64,000 bases of DNA from Tractidigestivibacter montrealensis. GTDB taxonomy: Bacteria; Actinomycetota; Coriobacteriia; Coriobacteriales; Atopobiaceae. The position numbers were made by a program, and so were the translations under genes. Shown here piece after piece: positions 17,143-26,341 of this stretch. The notes beneath the pieces were generated by a model. The model worked only from the letters and a program-made list of their open reading frames with translations, had not been told where the DNA came from and searched no databases. The stretch spans positions 186,001-250,000 of the forward strand of contig NZ_JANSKA010000002.1 in assembly GCF_024741235.1 (NCBI RefSeq), in the 5' to 3' direction. Within the stretch, counting starts at the first letter, position 1, and the number at the start of each line of letters is the position of its first letter.

Positions 17143-18118
17143 CCACTTCTCCCACGAGATTTCGTTCATCGGCCACCGCAAGCAGTTCCTCACGCTCTCG
17201 TGCATCCTTGTAATCCTGTCCATCGTCGGCCTTGCCGTGCGCGGCCTGGTCTTTGGCATCGAGTTCACGGGCGGCACAGAGATAGACTTCTATCAGACGG
17301 GCGAGATCACCATCGAGCAGATGCGCGACGCCCTCGCGGCAACGAACGAGGGCACGGCCACCGTCCAGACCACCACCACGCAGGGCGAGGCGGGCTTCCT
17401 CGTTCGCTCCGACACCACCGACCCCACCACCGCCAACGCCCACGCACAGGCGGCCGCCGAGTCCCTGGGCCTCACGAGCGACAACTACACCGTCACGACC
17501 ATCGGCCCCGACTGGGGCGCAGACACCACGCGCTCGTCGCTCATGGCGTTTGGCGTGGCCATCCTGCTCATCATTGCCTACGTCTCGTTCCGCTACGAGT
17601 TCAAGATGTCCATCACGGCGGTAATCGCGCTCATCCACGACCTCGTGATCACGCTGGGCGTCTACGCCTGGTTCCAGATTGACATCTCGCCCAACGTCAT
17701 TGCCGCACTCCTCACCATCATGGGCTACTCGCTCTACGACACCGTGGTCGAGTTCAACCGCATGAACGAGAATGCCAAGCAGCTCCGCGATGGCGTGCAC
17801 CACACCTACTTCGAGATCTGCAACTTCTCGATCAACGAGGTCATCGTCCGCACCATCAACACCACGATCGTGACGCTCGTGCCAGTCGTCTGCATGCTGG
17901 CCATTGGCGGTGCCACGCTCAAGGACTTTGCCTTCGCCATCCTGGTCGGCGAGATCTTGGGCACCTACTCCAGCTTCGCCGTGGCGTCCCCGCTCCTGGC
18001 CATCTGGAAGACGCGCGAGCCCAAGTGGGCAAAGCTCGAGGCAAAGTACGGCAGCGCCGCCAAGACCACGGCGACCCCCGCCGACGGCGCCGAAAAGAAC
18101 GAGCCCAAGGAAGGCTAA
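17135..18118 (+). CDS. secF: Protein translocase subunit SecF
   Basis: Partner of SecD in the export complex. The 327-residue protein starts around SHEISFIGHRKQFLTLS and contains the family motif GIEFTGGTEIDF after TM1. Near the C-terminus are YSLYDTVVEFNRM and NTTIVTLVPV. GTG 17135 was chosen, with GGGGGGTGAG upstream; GTG 17126 is an alternative. It overlaps secD by 8 bp, and recJ follows after 1 bp, so the genes are in one transcript. The C-terminal 30 residues are charged and Ala-rich. Confidence 0.95.
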   Translation: MRSHFSHEISFIGHRKQFLTLSCILVILSIVGLAVRGLVFGIEFTGGTEIDFYQTGEITIEQMRDALAATNEGTATVQTTTTQGEAGFLVRSDTTDPTTANAHAQAAAESLGLTSDNYTVTTIGPDWGADTTRSSLMAFGVAILLIIAYVSFRYEFKMSITAVIALIHDLVITLGVYAWFQIDISPNVIAALLTIMGYSLYDTVVEFNRMNENAKQLRDGVHHTYFEICNFSINEVIVRTINTTIVTLVPVVCMLAIGGATLKDFAFAILVGEILGTYSSFAVASPLLAIWKTREPKWAKLEAKYGSAAKTTATPADGAEKNEPKEG

Positions 18119-18119
18119 C

Positions 18120-21100
18120 GTGCCTGGCCTGCTAGACAGTCGACGCTGGGACGTCCTCGACGCGGATCCGCGCGCGGAGGCGTCCCTTGCTCGTGCCCTG
18201 GGCGTGCCGCCGCTAGTGGCACGGGTCCTCGTGGCCCGTGGCTTCACCAGCGCCGAGGAGGCACGCGCATTCCTCACTCCCTCGCTCGAGCGCGACTGGG
18301 CAGACCCTCTCCTCATCCCCGGGATGGCCGAGGCGGCAGACCGCGTCGAGCGCGCCGTGAGGGCGGGGGAGGACATTGCCGTCTTTGGCGACTTCGACGT
18401 CGACGGCATGAGCTCCACCTGCATCCTCGCGCTGGGCCTGCGCGAGCTGGGCTGCCGCGCCCGTGCCTACATCCCCCACCGCTTTGGCGAGGGCTACGGC
18501 CTTACCAAGGCCGCGCTCGACCGCGTGCTGGCAGACGGCAAGCCGGACCTCCTCGTGACCGTCGACAACGGCATTGCTGCGCAGCATGAGGTCGACTGGC
18601 TCCGCGAGCAGGGCATAGACGTGGTTGTGACCGATCACCACGAGCCTGCGGACCTTGTTCCCCAGGGAGTTCCCGTGACGGACCCCAAGCTCGCTGCAGA
18701 GGGGCCCTCTCGCGACCTTGCGGGTGCGGGCGTGGCGCTCAAGCTCTTGGCTGCGCTGGGACAGCGCCTGGGGAGGCCGGATGTCTGGCGCTCCTACACC
18801 GACGTTGCTGCCTTGGGCACCCTCTCGGACATGATGCAGCTCACGCCAGAGAACCGCGCGCTGGTGGCTGATGGCATCGGGCGGCTGAGAAGGACCTCGC
18901 GTCCTGGCCTGGTTGCCCTTGCTGCCTGCGCGGGCCAGGAGATCTCCGAGGTCACGGCGGACTCGCTGCCCTTCTCGATCATCCCGCGCCTGAACGCGGC
19001 AGGTCGCATGGGCACCACCGACGTGGCCATCGATTTGCTCATGACGAGCGACCCCGCCCAGGCCCCGGTGCTTGCGGGGCAGCTCGAGGAAATCAACCGC
19101 CAGCGCCGCGAGATTGAGTCCACCCTAACCGAGGAGGCGCTTGCGAAGGTCGCCGCCACCTGGCACGGCGGCCGTGTGATTGTCGTTGGCGGCGAGGGCT
19201 GGCACGAGGGCGTGAAGGGCATCGTGGCAAGCCGCATCGTGAACCGCTATCACGTGCCTACGATCCTCTTCACCATCCAGGACGGTATCGCGTGCGGGTC
19301 TGGCCGCTCCGTTGGCTCGGTTGACCTGTTCCGTGCCGTCGAGCAGTGCTCGGATCTGCTCGTTCGCTTTGGCGGCCACGCCGGGGCAGTGGGCGTGACC
19401 TGCGAGGCGTCGCGCCTCGATGAGTTCCGCGACCGTCTGGAGTCGGTGCTCGACGCCCTTCCCGCGGAGGAGTTCGAGTCGCGCGGCGAGGTTACGGCGG
19501 TCGTGCACCTCTCCGAGCTAACAATCTCCTCTATTGCCGCGCTCGAGGCGCTGCAACCCTTTGGCCAGGGCAACAAGAAGCCGCTCTTTGCCGTGCGCGG
19601 CGTCACCATGAAGAACCGCTCGCGCGTTGGGGCCGATGGCGCCCACCTGCGCTTCCTTGCCACGGACGGAGTCTCGTCCGTGCCTGCCATCATGTTCCGC
19701 GTGCCGGACTGCCCGCGCGCCTGCGCCACGGACAGCGTGGTCGACCTTGTCTTCGAGGCCGTTGACGAGACCTGGCAGGGCCGCACCAAGCCCAAGCTCA
19801 TGGTCAAGGACATCCTCTATCGCGACGGTGGGGACGAGAAGCCCTCTGGTCCCAGCTTCGTGGACGAGCTCTTCGCGCGCGAGGAGGGCGCAGAGGGCGG
19901 GGCCGCTGCCGTCTGCTCCGCGGCGGCATGCGCTTCCGAAGGGCATGCGGCGTCCGCGCCCGCTGCCTTGCCCCAAAGCTACGATGCCCTTATGGCAAGC
20001 CTGGTGCACGCCCTCATCGGCGAGAATCCGCTCCTCCCTGCGCAGCGCGAGGCCCTCTCGCGCCTTGAGGCCGGCCGATCCACCCTTTGCGTGATGGCCA
20101 CGGGACGCGGCAAGTCGCTCGTCTTCCACGTCCATGCGGCACGCACGGCACTCGCACAGCACCGTGCCAGCGTCTTTGTGTACCCGCTGCGCGCACTTGT
20201 GGCCGACCAGGCGCACCACCTTGCCGACGAGCTTGCGCCTCTTGGCGTGGGTGTGGCGGTGCTCACGGGCGAGACGCCCGCAGACGAGCGCGCCCGCGTC
20301 TACGAGGCGCTGGCCGGCGGCCAGGTGGACATCGTCCTCACCACGCCCGAGTACCTTGCCATCCACGTGGACGACTTCGCGAGCTCCGGGCGCGTGGGGT
20401 TTCTCGTGGTGGACGAGGCACACCACACCTCTCCTGCCGGCTCGGGGTCGCGCGACGCCTATCGCGACCTGCCTCGCGTTCGCGCTGCGTTGGGCGAGCC
20501 AACCGTCCTTGCCGTAACCGCCACGGCCTCGCCCGAGGTTGCCCGCGACATCTGCGACCTCTGCGGGATTGGCGCACAGGACGTGGTCGTGGACCCCTCC
20601 GTGCGCGACAACCTCCGTCTGGACGACTGCCGCGGCCTGCGCGACCGCGACGCGGCGCTTGTCTCGATTGTGGCCCAGGGCGAGAAGTGCATCGCCTACG
20701 TAAACTCCCGAGCGCGCTCGGTGACGCTGGCCAGGCTGCTGCGCCACCAGGTGCCGGAGCTTGCGCCCAGGGTCGCCTTCTACAACGCTGGCCTGCCGCG
20801 TACTGACCGCACGCGCGTCGAGCGCGCCTTCCGCACGGGCGAGCTCTCCTGCATCGTTTCTACCAGCGCCTTTGGCGAAGGCGTGAACATTCCCAACGTG
20901 CGAAGCGTGGTGCTCTACGACATGCCGCTGGGTCGCGTGGAGTTCAACCAGATGAGCGGCCGAGCCGGACGAGACGGGAACAGCGCCTGCGTGCACCTGC
21001 TCTTTGGCCAGCGCGACCTCGCCTCCTCGCAGCGCATCCTCGACCAGGTTGCGCCCACGCGAGACGAGCTTGCCTCCCTCTACCGGGCACTGCGCGGCAT

Positions 21101-21461
21101 CTCCAGGGGCGCCGCAAGCGTGGGCAAGGAGTCCTTCTCGGCACGCGACTCGCAGCTTGCGACCATGGCAACGGTGAAGGGCAGACCGCTCACCGAGGGC
21201 GCCGTCTCCTGCGGCATCCAGGTCTTCTCGGAGCTGGGCCTGCTCTCGGTTGCGGGCTTTGGCGACGCGCGGTTCATAACCATGGCGACAAACCCAGGCC
21301 ATGTGGACCTCGAGGGCTCTGCCCGCTACCTCGAGGGCATTCGCGAGCGTGAGGCGTGCGGCGAGTTTGGGGAATGGGTACTCTCATGTACTGAGGAAGA
21401 ATTGCTCTCTGCGATAAACAGGCCCATTGCGCCCGACTTTGGCGTGCGCGTGGGCGAATAG
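18120..21461 (+). CDS. recJ: RecJ single-strand exonuclease fused to a RecQ-like DEAH helicase
   Basis: A 1113-residue fusion. Residues about 1-575 are RecJ: the DHH motifs DFDVDGMSS, TVDNGIA and VTDHHEP, the DHHA1-type GGHAGAVG, and an OB-like C-terminal domain. After an Ala/Ser linker (about 600-625), residues about 630-1110 form an SF2 helicase. Its Walker A-like motif is ATGRGKSLVF, followed by PLRALVADQ, DEAHH, TATAS, and the C-terminal motif VI MSGRAGRDG. RecJ degrades 5'-3' ssDNA and RecQ unwinds DNA; together they resect ends in recombinational repair. The GTG start follows the secF stop by 1 bp. No RecQ-type zinc or HRDC domain is obvious. It is intact across the junction. Confidence 0.9.
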   Translation: MPGLLDSRRWDVLDADPRAEASLARALGVPPLVARVLVARGFTSAEEARAFLTPSLERDWADPLLIPGMAEAADRVERAVRAGEDIAVFGDFDVDGMSSTCILALGLRELGCRARAYIPHRFGEGYGLTKAALDRVLADGKPDLLVTVDNGIAAQHEVDWLREQGIDVVVTDHHEPADLVPQGVPVTDPKLAAEGPSRDLAGAGVALKLLAALGQRLGRPDVWRSYTDVAALGTLSDMMQLTPENRALVADGIGRLRRTSRPGLVALAACAGQEISEVTADSLPFSIIPRLNAAGRMGTTDVAIDLLMTSDPAQAPVLAGQLEEINRQRREIESTLTEEALAKVAATWHGGRVIVVGGEGWHEGVKGIVASRIVNRYHVPTILFTIQDGIACGSGRSVGSVDLFRAVEQCSDLLVRFGGHAGAVGVTCEASRLDEFRDRLESVLDALPAEEFESRGEVTAVVHLSELTISSIAALEALQPFGQGNKKPLFAVRGVTMKNRSRVGADGAHLRFLATDGVSSVPAIMFRVPDCPRACATDSVVDLVFEAVDETWQGRTKPKLMVKDILYRDGGDEKPSGPSFVDELFAREEGAEGGAAAVCSAAACASEGHAASAPAALPQSYDALMASLVHALIGENPLLPAQREALSRLEAGRSTLCVMATGRGKSLVFHVHAARTALAQHRASVFVYPLRALVADQAHHLADELAPLGVGVAVLTGETPADERARVYEALAGGQVDIVLTTPEYLAIHVDDFASSGRVGFLVVDEAHHTSPAGSGSRDAYRDLPRVRAALGEPTVLAVTATASPEVARDICDLCGIGAQDVVVDPSVRDNLRLDDCRGLRDRDAALVSIVAQGEKCIAYVNSRARSVTLARLLRHQVPELAPRVAFYNAGLPRTDRTRVERAFRTGELSCIVSTSAFGEGVNIPNVRSVVLYDMPLGRVEFNQMSGRAGRDGNSACVHLLFGQRDLASSQRILDQVAPTRDELASLYRALRGISRGAASVGKESFSARDSQLATMATVKGRPLTEGAVSCGIQVFSELGLLSVAGFGDARFITMATNPGHVDLEGSARYLEGIREREACGEFGEWVLSCTEEELLSAINRPIAPDFGVRVGE

Positions 21462-21473
21462 GAGGAGGGGACC

Positions 21474-23903
21474 ATGGGCGACAACGGCACGATGGCCGAG
21501 AAGGCCCAGGACGCACTGGGTGCGGCTCAGACAGTGCCCACAGCTCCCGCTACGCCTGCGGCGTCAGCACCTACGCCCGCACCCGCCAAGAAGCCTGTCA
21601 TCCCCGACGCGGCCAACTTCCGCGTGCTCGAGGAGGCTGCGCGCGCCTACCTCAACGACGAGGAGTGGGCGAAGATCGACCGCGCCTACCACTTTGCGGC
21701 CGACTACCACCGTGACCAGCGCCGTCGCTCGGGCGAGCCCTACATCAACCACCCCGTCGAGGTGGCCCTCATCCTCTGCAAGGACCTCCACATGGACGAG
21801 GACACCATCTGCGCCGCGCTCCTGCACGACACCGTGGAGGACACCCCGGCAACGCTCGCCCAGATTTCTGACCTCTTTGGCGAGACGGTGGCCGAGTTGG
21901 TGGACGGCGTCACCAAGCTCACGTCCATCAAAGTGACCTCGATGGACGAGAAGCAGGCGCTCAACCTGCGCAAGATGTTCCTCGCCATGTCGAAGGACAT
22001 CCGCGTGGTCATCATCAAGCTGGCAGACCGTCTGCACAACATGCGCACCCTGGCGGCGCTGCCGCCAGACCGCCGCCTCTTCAAGGCGCGCGAGACCATG
22101 GATGTCTACGCCCCTCTCGCCGACCGCCTGGGCATCTCGTCCATCAAGTGGGAGCTCGAGGACCTTGCGTTCTTCTGGCTCGAGCCCGAGGAGTACCAGC
22201 GCGTTGCCCGCATGGTGCAGGACTCGCGCGCACAGCGCGAGGACGATACCGAGGCGGCCATCAAGACCCTGGACGACGAGCTCAAGCGTGTGGGCCTCAA
22301 GAACTACCAGATTACCGGCCGCCCCAAGCACCTCTGGTCCATCTACCAGAAGATGGCCCGCAAGGGTCGGGACTTCTCGGATATCTACGACCTCATCGCG
22401 CTGCGCATCATCACCCAGACGGTGGGGGACTGCTACTCGGCGCTCGGCGCCGTCCACACGCTGTGGCACCCCATGCCCGGCCGCTTCAAGGACTACATCG
22501 CCACGCCCAAGGCCAACCTCTACCAGTCGCTCCACACCACGGTGGTGGGTCCAGACGGCAAGCCCATCGAGATTCAGATTCGCACGGTCGAGATGCACGA
22601 GGCGTCCGAGTACGGTGTCGCCGCCCACTGGCTCTACAAGAAGGCCGGCAACTCCCAGGGCAAGATGTCGGCCGAGGACCGCTCGATTGACTCGACCATC
22701 AACTGGATCCGCAAAAGCCTTGACTGGGCCGTCGAGGACGACATAGATGACCCGCATGAGTTCCTGAACAACCTGCGCGTTGACCTCTTTGAGCACGAGA
22801 TCTTTGTCTTCACGCCAAAGGGCGAGGTCATGAGCCTGCGCCGCGACTCGACGCCGCTCGACTTTGCCTACGCCGTCCATACCGAGGTGGGCAACCACTG
22901 CGTGGGCGCCAAGGTCAACGGATCGGTTGTGCCGCTCACCTACAAGCTCAACATGGGCGACCGTGTGGAGGTCCTCACCAACAAGAACGCCAAGCCCAGC
23001 CGCGACTGGATGAACATCGTGGTCACGCCCTCGGCGCGCGCCAAGATCCGCAAGTACTTCTCGGTTGAGACGCGCGCGGATGATGCCGAGCAGGGCAGGA
23101 ACGACCTCGCCCACGAGCTGCGCCGCCGCGGCTACGGTATCTCGACACAGCGCACGGTCAAGGCCATCGAGCATGTGTACCCGCAGTTCGACTATCGCTC
23201 GGCCGACGACCTCTTTGCCGGTATTGGCACGGGCAAGGTCTCGGCCAAGCAGGTGGCCAACCGCATCGAGGAGATCCTCGAGGAGGGCTCGCCCGAGCAG
23301 CTCGAGGCCGCGCGCAAGGAGGCAGAGCGCCAGGCCAAGCGCGAGGAGGCCATCAAGGAGAACAAGCCCCTCATGCAGTCCTACGCCATCACGCAGACTG
23401 CCAAGGGGGCCAGGCGCCGCAGCAACTGCGGTGTGGTCGTGAAAGGCGACGCCGACCTTCTCGTCCACCTCGCGCACTGCTGCAACCCCGTGGCCGGCGA
23501 TGACATCGTGGGCTTTGTGACGCGCGGCCGCGGCATCTCTGTGCACCGCGCCAACTGCCCCAACGTGCGCGACCTCATGAACCACCCCGAGCGCATGATC
23601 CCGGTGGAGTGGGACACCTCCGGCGCCACCGAGTTTAGGGTCGAGATCGTGGTCGAGGCCACCGACCGGATGGGGCTGCTCAAGGACGTCACCATCGCCA
23701 TTGGCGACGCGGGCGGCAACATCCTCTCCGCCGCCACGCAGACGGGCAAGCAGGGCATCGCGCGGCTGCGCTTCATCGTGGCCATTTCGGACGCGAGCCT
23801 GTTGGACGCGCTTCTCGCCAGCGTCTCTCGCGTGCCCTCGGTCTACGACGCGCGCCGCATCATGCCCGGCGAGGGCGCCAACCAGATGAAGCAGCGGGTG
23901 TAG
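21474..23903 (+). CDS. Bifunctional (p)ppGpp synthetase/hydrolase, RelA/SpoT family
   Basis: Makes and hydrolyses the stringent-response alarmone. The 809-residue long Rel has an Ala/Pro-rich 40-residue N-terminal extension. An HD hydrolase domain follows (INHPVEVA, LLHDTVEDT), then the synthetase domain (GRPKHLWSIYQKM, FSDIYDLIALRI). TGS (VFTPKGEVMSLRRDSTPLDFAY), a helical region and a C-terminal ACT domain follow, preceded by conserved HCCNPVAGD. Intact HD residues suggest both activities. ATG 21474 follows AGGAGGGG, 12 bp after recJ. The gene sits in the secDF-recJ unit, a common actinobacterial and firmicute arrangement. Confidence 0.95.
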   Translation: MGDNGTMAEKAQDALGAAQTVPTAPATPAASAPTPAPAKKPVIPDAANFRVLEEAARAYLNDEEWAKIDRAYHFAADYHRDQRRRSGEPYINHPVEVALILCKDLHMDEDTICAALLHDTVEDTPATLAQISDLFGETVAELVDGVTKLTSIKVTSMDEKQALNLRKMFLAMSKDIRVVIIKLADRLHNMRTLAALPPDRRLFKARETMDVYAPLADRLGISSIKWELEDLAFFWLEPEEYQRVARMVQDSRAQREDDTEAAIKTLDDELKRVGLKNYQITGRPKHLWSIYQKMARKGRDFSDIYDLIALRIITQTVGDCYSALGAVHTLWHPMPGRFKDYIATPKANLYQSLHTTVVGPDGKPIEIQIRTVEMHEASEYGVAAHWLYKKAGNSQGKMSAEDRSIDSTINWIRKSLDWAVEDDIDDPHEFLNNLRVDLFEHEIFVFTPKGEVMSLRRDSTPLDFAYAVHTEVGNHCVGAKVNGSVVPLTYKLNMGDRVEVLTNKNAKPSRDWMNIVVTPSARAKIRKYFSVETRADDAEQGRNDLAHELRRRGYGISTQRTVKAIEHVYPQFDYRSADDLFAGIGTGKVSAKQVANRIEEILEEGSPEQLEAARKEAERQAKREEAIKENKPLMQSYAITQTAKGARRRSNCGVVVKGDADLLVHLAHCCNPVAGDDIVGFVTRGRGISVHRANCPNVRDLMNHPERMIPVEWDTSGATEFRVEIVVEATDRMGLLKDVTIAIGDAGGNILSAATQTGKQGIARLRFIVAISDASLLDALLASVSRVPSVYDARRIMPGEGANQMKQRV

Positions 23904-23905
23904 CC

Positions 23906-24583
23906 ATGAGGAGCTACTTTCGCGATGCGGGGTCTTTTGCGGCGTCCGACGCCGGTGACGTGGTGCGCGTCTTTGTCGTTGGCCCCATCCAGACCAACTG
24001 CTACGCCTACGTCTCTGCCGGCGAGGCCCTGGTCGTTGACCCCGGAGCCGCAGGTGCGCGCGTGGCTGCGGCGCTTGCTGGCGAGAAGGTCGTGTGCGTG
24101 GCGGCGACCCACGGCCACGGTGACCACGTGGGCGGCGTGGCTGCGCTCGTCTCGGCGACGGGCGCGCCGTTTGCGCTTGCGGCGGCAGACGCCGAGATGG
24201 CCGAGCACGCCGGAGACCCGTCGTACTCCGGTTCGGGGATTGCCTACGACGACGATGCTCCGGTACCTTCTCGTCTGCTTGCCGAGGGCGATGTCCTTGC
24301 GGTGGGCACGGCGCGCTTCCGCGTGATGGAGACGCCCGGCCATACGCCGGGCGGCATCTGCCTGGTGGGTGAGGGTACGGCCGAGGGGATTGCCTTTGTG
24401 GGCGACACGCTCTTCCCGGGGTCGTGCGGCCGTACCGACCTTGCCGGCGGCGATCCGGATGCCATGCGCCGCTCGCTTGCGCGCATGGGCCGCGAGATTG
24501 CCCCGCAGACGGCTCTTCTCTGCGGGCACGGGCCAGCTACCATGATGGCGGAGGAGCTGGCGAGCAACCCCTTCGTGCGCTAA
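23906..24583 (+). CDS. Metallo-beta-lactamase-fold hydrolase (glyoxalase II-like)
   Basis: A 225-residue hydrolase with the metal-binding THGHGDHVGG, downstream His in METPGHTPGG, the bridging Asp in FVGDTLFPGSCGRTD, and a final CGHGPAT. The pattern is that of small glyoxalase II-like MBL proteins often found after relA/recJ; the true substrate is unknown. ATG 23906 is 2 bp after the relA stop, so the genes are probably translationally coupled. It is the last gene of the secD cluster. Confidence 0.9.
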   Translation: MRSYFRDAGSFAASDAGDVVRVFVVGPIQTNCYAYVSAGEALVVDPGAAGARVAAALAGEKVVCVAATHGHGDHVGGVAALVSATGAPFALAAADAEMAEHAGDPSYSGSGIAYDDDAPVPSRLLAEGDVLAVGTARFRVMETPGHTPGGICLVGEGTAEGIAFVGDTLFPGSCGRTDLAGGDPDAMRRSLARMGREIAPQTALLCGHGPATMMAEELASNPFVR

Positions 24584-24597
24584 CCCGTGCAACTTTT

Positions 24598-24638
24598 TAC
24601 CGGCAACGGGATTCCGTTGCCGTACAACTCAATCCCGT
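24598..24638 (-). repeat. GGAATCCCGTTGCCGG-type intergenic repeat (copy 1, minus orientation)
   Basis: Read on the minus strand, this 41-bp element aligns with the plus-strand element at 26342-26383 at about 35 positions. The shared cores are CGGGATTGAGTTG and GGAATCCCGTTGCCGG. It also carries an internal inverted repeat (GGCAACGG / CCGTTGCC). It sits 14 bp past the MBL stop codon. Confidence 0.75.
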
Positions 24639-24704
24639 CCCTGCGCCCGCAAGACGCCAACCGCTCTCGCTGCATCTGGTATAGTTCTCTGGTGCGCATG
24701 GTGC

Positions 24705-24790
24705 GCCCGAGTGGCGGAATGGCAGACGCGGAGGTCTCAAAAACCTCTGAGGGAAACCTCGTGTGGGTTCGACCCCCACCTCGGGCACCA
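24705..24790 (+). tRNA. tRNA-Leu (anticodon CAA)
   Basis: An 86-nt cloverleaf with a long variable arm: acceptor GCCCGAG pairs with CTCGGGC, CCA is encoded, and the anticodon stem GAGGT/ACCTC encloses loop CTCAAAA. The anticodon CAA reads UUG. The T-arm is GTGGGTTCGACCCCCAC. A TATAGT at 24680-24685 is a plausible -10 box. Confidence 0.95.
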
Positions 24791-24863
24791 GTTGTTTCAG
24801 CGCTTCTCGGCTACGCGTTCCCCGTGTTGTCTTGGTGGAGATGCGCGTCTCGAAAATTGGTCG

Positions 24864-24892
24864 TTGCGCCGGCCTGGCCGCTGAGGTATTAT
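24864..24892 (+). promoter_or_regulatory. Promoter of the infC-rpmI-rplT leader transcript
   Basis: TTGCGC (24864-24869) and TATTAT (24887-24892) are separated by 17 bp. Transcription would begin near 24900, giving a leader of about 185 nt before infC. Confidence 0.6.
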
Positions 24893-24899
24893 CTCACCT

Positions 24900-25085
24900 G
24901 CGTGAACATGCTAAGCGGGGCTTCTCGCCCCCACCTGAACGGCGCCCACGCGGCAGCTGTCTGGTCAGACAAAGATTTCTCACCACCCAGGCATGGGTGG
25001 TCATTGTCTCCCGGCGGCTGTGTGTCATCGGGAGTTTTTTTTTATCGCGGCGCCAAGCGCCGCAGAGAGAGGAAGGTGTAGAGAG
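24900..25085 (+). ncRNA. Structured infC leader with attenuator (L20/IF3-type autoregulatory leader candidate)
   Basis: The leader holds a perfect hairpin ACCACCCA/TGGGTGGT (24982-25001) enclosed by AGACAA (24967-24972) and TTGTCT (25004-25009). This outer stem shares two bases with the left arm of the following terminator, so the folds may be partly exclusive. Leaders of infC-rpmI-rplT operons in other bacteria are known to bind L20 or control termination. Whether this matches a described class would need a covariance search. Confidence 0.6.
25008..25043 (+). terminator. Intrinsic terminator inside the infC leader
   Basis: CTCCCG (25008-25013) pairs with CGGGAG (25029-25034) and is followed at once by nine T (25035-25043). 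It lies about 40 bp before the infC start, the layout expected of transcription attenuation. Confidence 0.8.
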
Positions 25086-25658
25086 ATAGCCAGGAACGAT
25101 GGTCCTCGCGTCAACGGGGAAATCACCTCACGCACGTGCCGCCTCATTGGCGTTGACGGCTCGCAGTTGGGCCTGTTTGGTGTGCGTGACGCCCTGCGCA
25201 TTGCGCAGGAGCAGGGGCTTGACCTCGTGGAGATCGCGCCAAACGCGAACCCTCCGGTGTGCAAGGTGCTCGACTACAGCAAGTACAAGTACGAGCAGGA
25301 TCGCAAGGCCAAGGCTGCGCGCAAGAACCAGGCGCGCGTCGAGGTCAAGGAGATGAAGTTCCGTCCCAAGATCGACGTGGGCGACTATGAGACCAAGAAG
25401 GCCCACGTGATGCGCTTCCTCAAGAAGGGGGCAAAGGTCAAGATCACGATCATGTTCCGCGGTCGTGAGATGGCTCACCCTGAGCAGGGACGCATCGTGC
25501 TCGACCGCCTTGCCGAGGATCTCAGGCCTTGGGCCACCGTCGAGCAGCAGCCCCTCATGGAGGGTCGCAACATGCACATGCTCATCGCCCCCATCAAGGG
25601 CGCGTTCGATGTAACGCCCGAGGGCGACGAAGCCACGAGCGAGAAGAAGGAGAAGTAA
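25086..25658 (+). CDS. infC: Translation initiation factor IF-3, AUA start
   Basis: IF-3 binds the 30S subunit and rejects poor start codons. The 190-residue protein begins at ATA 25086 ([10 protein letters not shown]), the conserved IF-3 N-terminus. GGAAGG lies 9 nt upstream, and no ATG, GTG or TTG occurs in frame between 24993 and 25086. Rare AUA/AUU/AUC starts are a known IF-3 autocontrol feature. The N-domain ([21 protein letters not shown]), basic linker and C-domain ([13 protein letters not shown]) are all present. The Lys/Glu-rich tail is slightly extended. rpmI starts 1 bp after the stop codon. Confidence 0.93.
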   Translation: MARNDGPRVNGEITSRTCRLIGVDGSQLGLFGVRDALRIAQEQGLDLVEIAPNANPPVCKVLDYSKYKYEQDRKAKAARKNQARVEVKEMKFRPKIDVGDYETKKAHVMRFLKKGAKVKITIMFRGREMAHPEQGRIVLDRLAEDLRPWATVEQQPLMEGRNMHMLIAPIKGAFDVTPEGDEATSEKKEK

Positions 25659-25659
25659 C

Positions 25660-25857
25660 ATGCCCAAGATGAAGACGCACAAGGGTACGGCAAAGCGCTT
25701 CCGTCGCACCGGTACCGGCAAGATCATGCGCGCCAAGGCGTTCAAGAGCCACATCCTGTCCAAGAAGTCCCAGAAGCGCATCCGCAACTTCCGCAAGGAG
25801 GCCGAGCTCGCCCCCAGCGACGTCAAGGTTGTCTCCCAGCGCATGGGTTCCAAGTAG
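25660..25857 (+). CDS. rpmI: Ribosomal protein bL35
   Basis: A 65-residue basic 50S subunit protein with the family start [14 protein letters not shown] and the SHILSKKS region. AAGGAG lies at the end of infC, and the ATG is 1 bp after the infC stop. It is the middle gene of the classic infC-rpmI-rplT operon. Confidence 0.97.
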   Translation: MPKMKTHKGTAKRFRRTGTGKIMRAKAFKSHILSKKSQKRIRNFRKEAELAPSDVKVVSQRMGSK

Positions 25858-25903
25858 GCGCCTCGCGCGTCCCGATTTTCCCTCAACGAGGAGTTGATTA
25901 AAT

Positions 25904-26269
25904 ATGTCTCGAGTCAAGCGCGCAGTCGCCGGCCGCAAGAAGCGTCAGACCCTGGTCGAGCGTACCAAGGGCTATTACGGAACTTCCTCCCGCACCTTCC
26001 GTGGCATGAAGGAGCAGGCTCAGCACTCCGGCCAGTACCAGTATCGCGATCGTCGCAACAAGAAGCGTGACTTCCGCAGCCTGTGGATTCAGCGCATCAA
26101 TGCTGCCGCCCGCATGAACGACCTCTCTTACAGCACCTTCATGCACGGCCTCAAGCTTGCTGGCGTCGAGCTGGACCGCAAGGTCCTCGCCGAGATCGCC
26201 TACAGCGACGAGAGGGCCTTCGCCGACCTTGCCAACGTTGCCAAGAAGGCTCTTGCTGACGCCGAGTAG
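25904..26269 (+). CDS. rplT: Ribosomal protein bL20
   Basis: A 121-residue 50S assembly protein and, in several bacteria, an operon autoregulator. It has the hallmark [24 protein letters not shown], and [17 protein letters not shown] 25904 follows GAGGAG. It ends the operon before a strong terminator. The C-terminal domain, which in other species binds leader RNA, is complete. Confidence 0.97.
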   Translation: MSRVKRAVAGRKKRQTLVERTKGYYGTSSRTFRGMKEQAQHSGQYQYRDRRNKKRDFRSLWIQRINAAARMNDLSYSTFMHGLKLAGVELDRKVLAEIAYSDERAFADLANVAKKALADAE

Positions 26270-26300
26270 CGTCTAGCCGTTGGTTTATCGCATTGCCTGT

Positions 26301-26332
26301 GGCGGCACCGGAAATCCCGGTGCCGCCATTTT
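26301..26332 (+). terminator. Intrinsic terminator of infC-rpmI-rplT
   Basis: GGCGGCACCGG (26301-26311) pairs perfectly with CCGGTGCCGCC (26317-26327); the loop is AAATC and ATTTTT follows. Confidence 0.92.
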
Positions 26333-26341
26333 TGTGCCGCC

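Noticed and set aside
21564-23585. Long minus-strand open frame opposite relA/spoT
   Set aside because: Same reason; the protein is rich in Ala, Val and His with no family pattern and the plus strand is a clear Rel.
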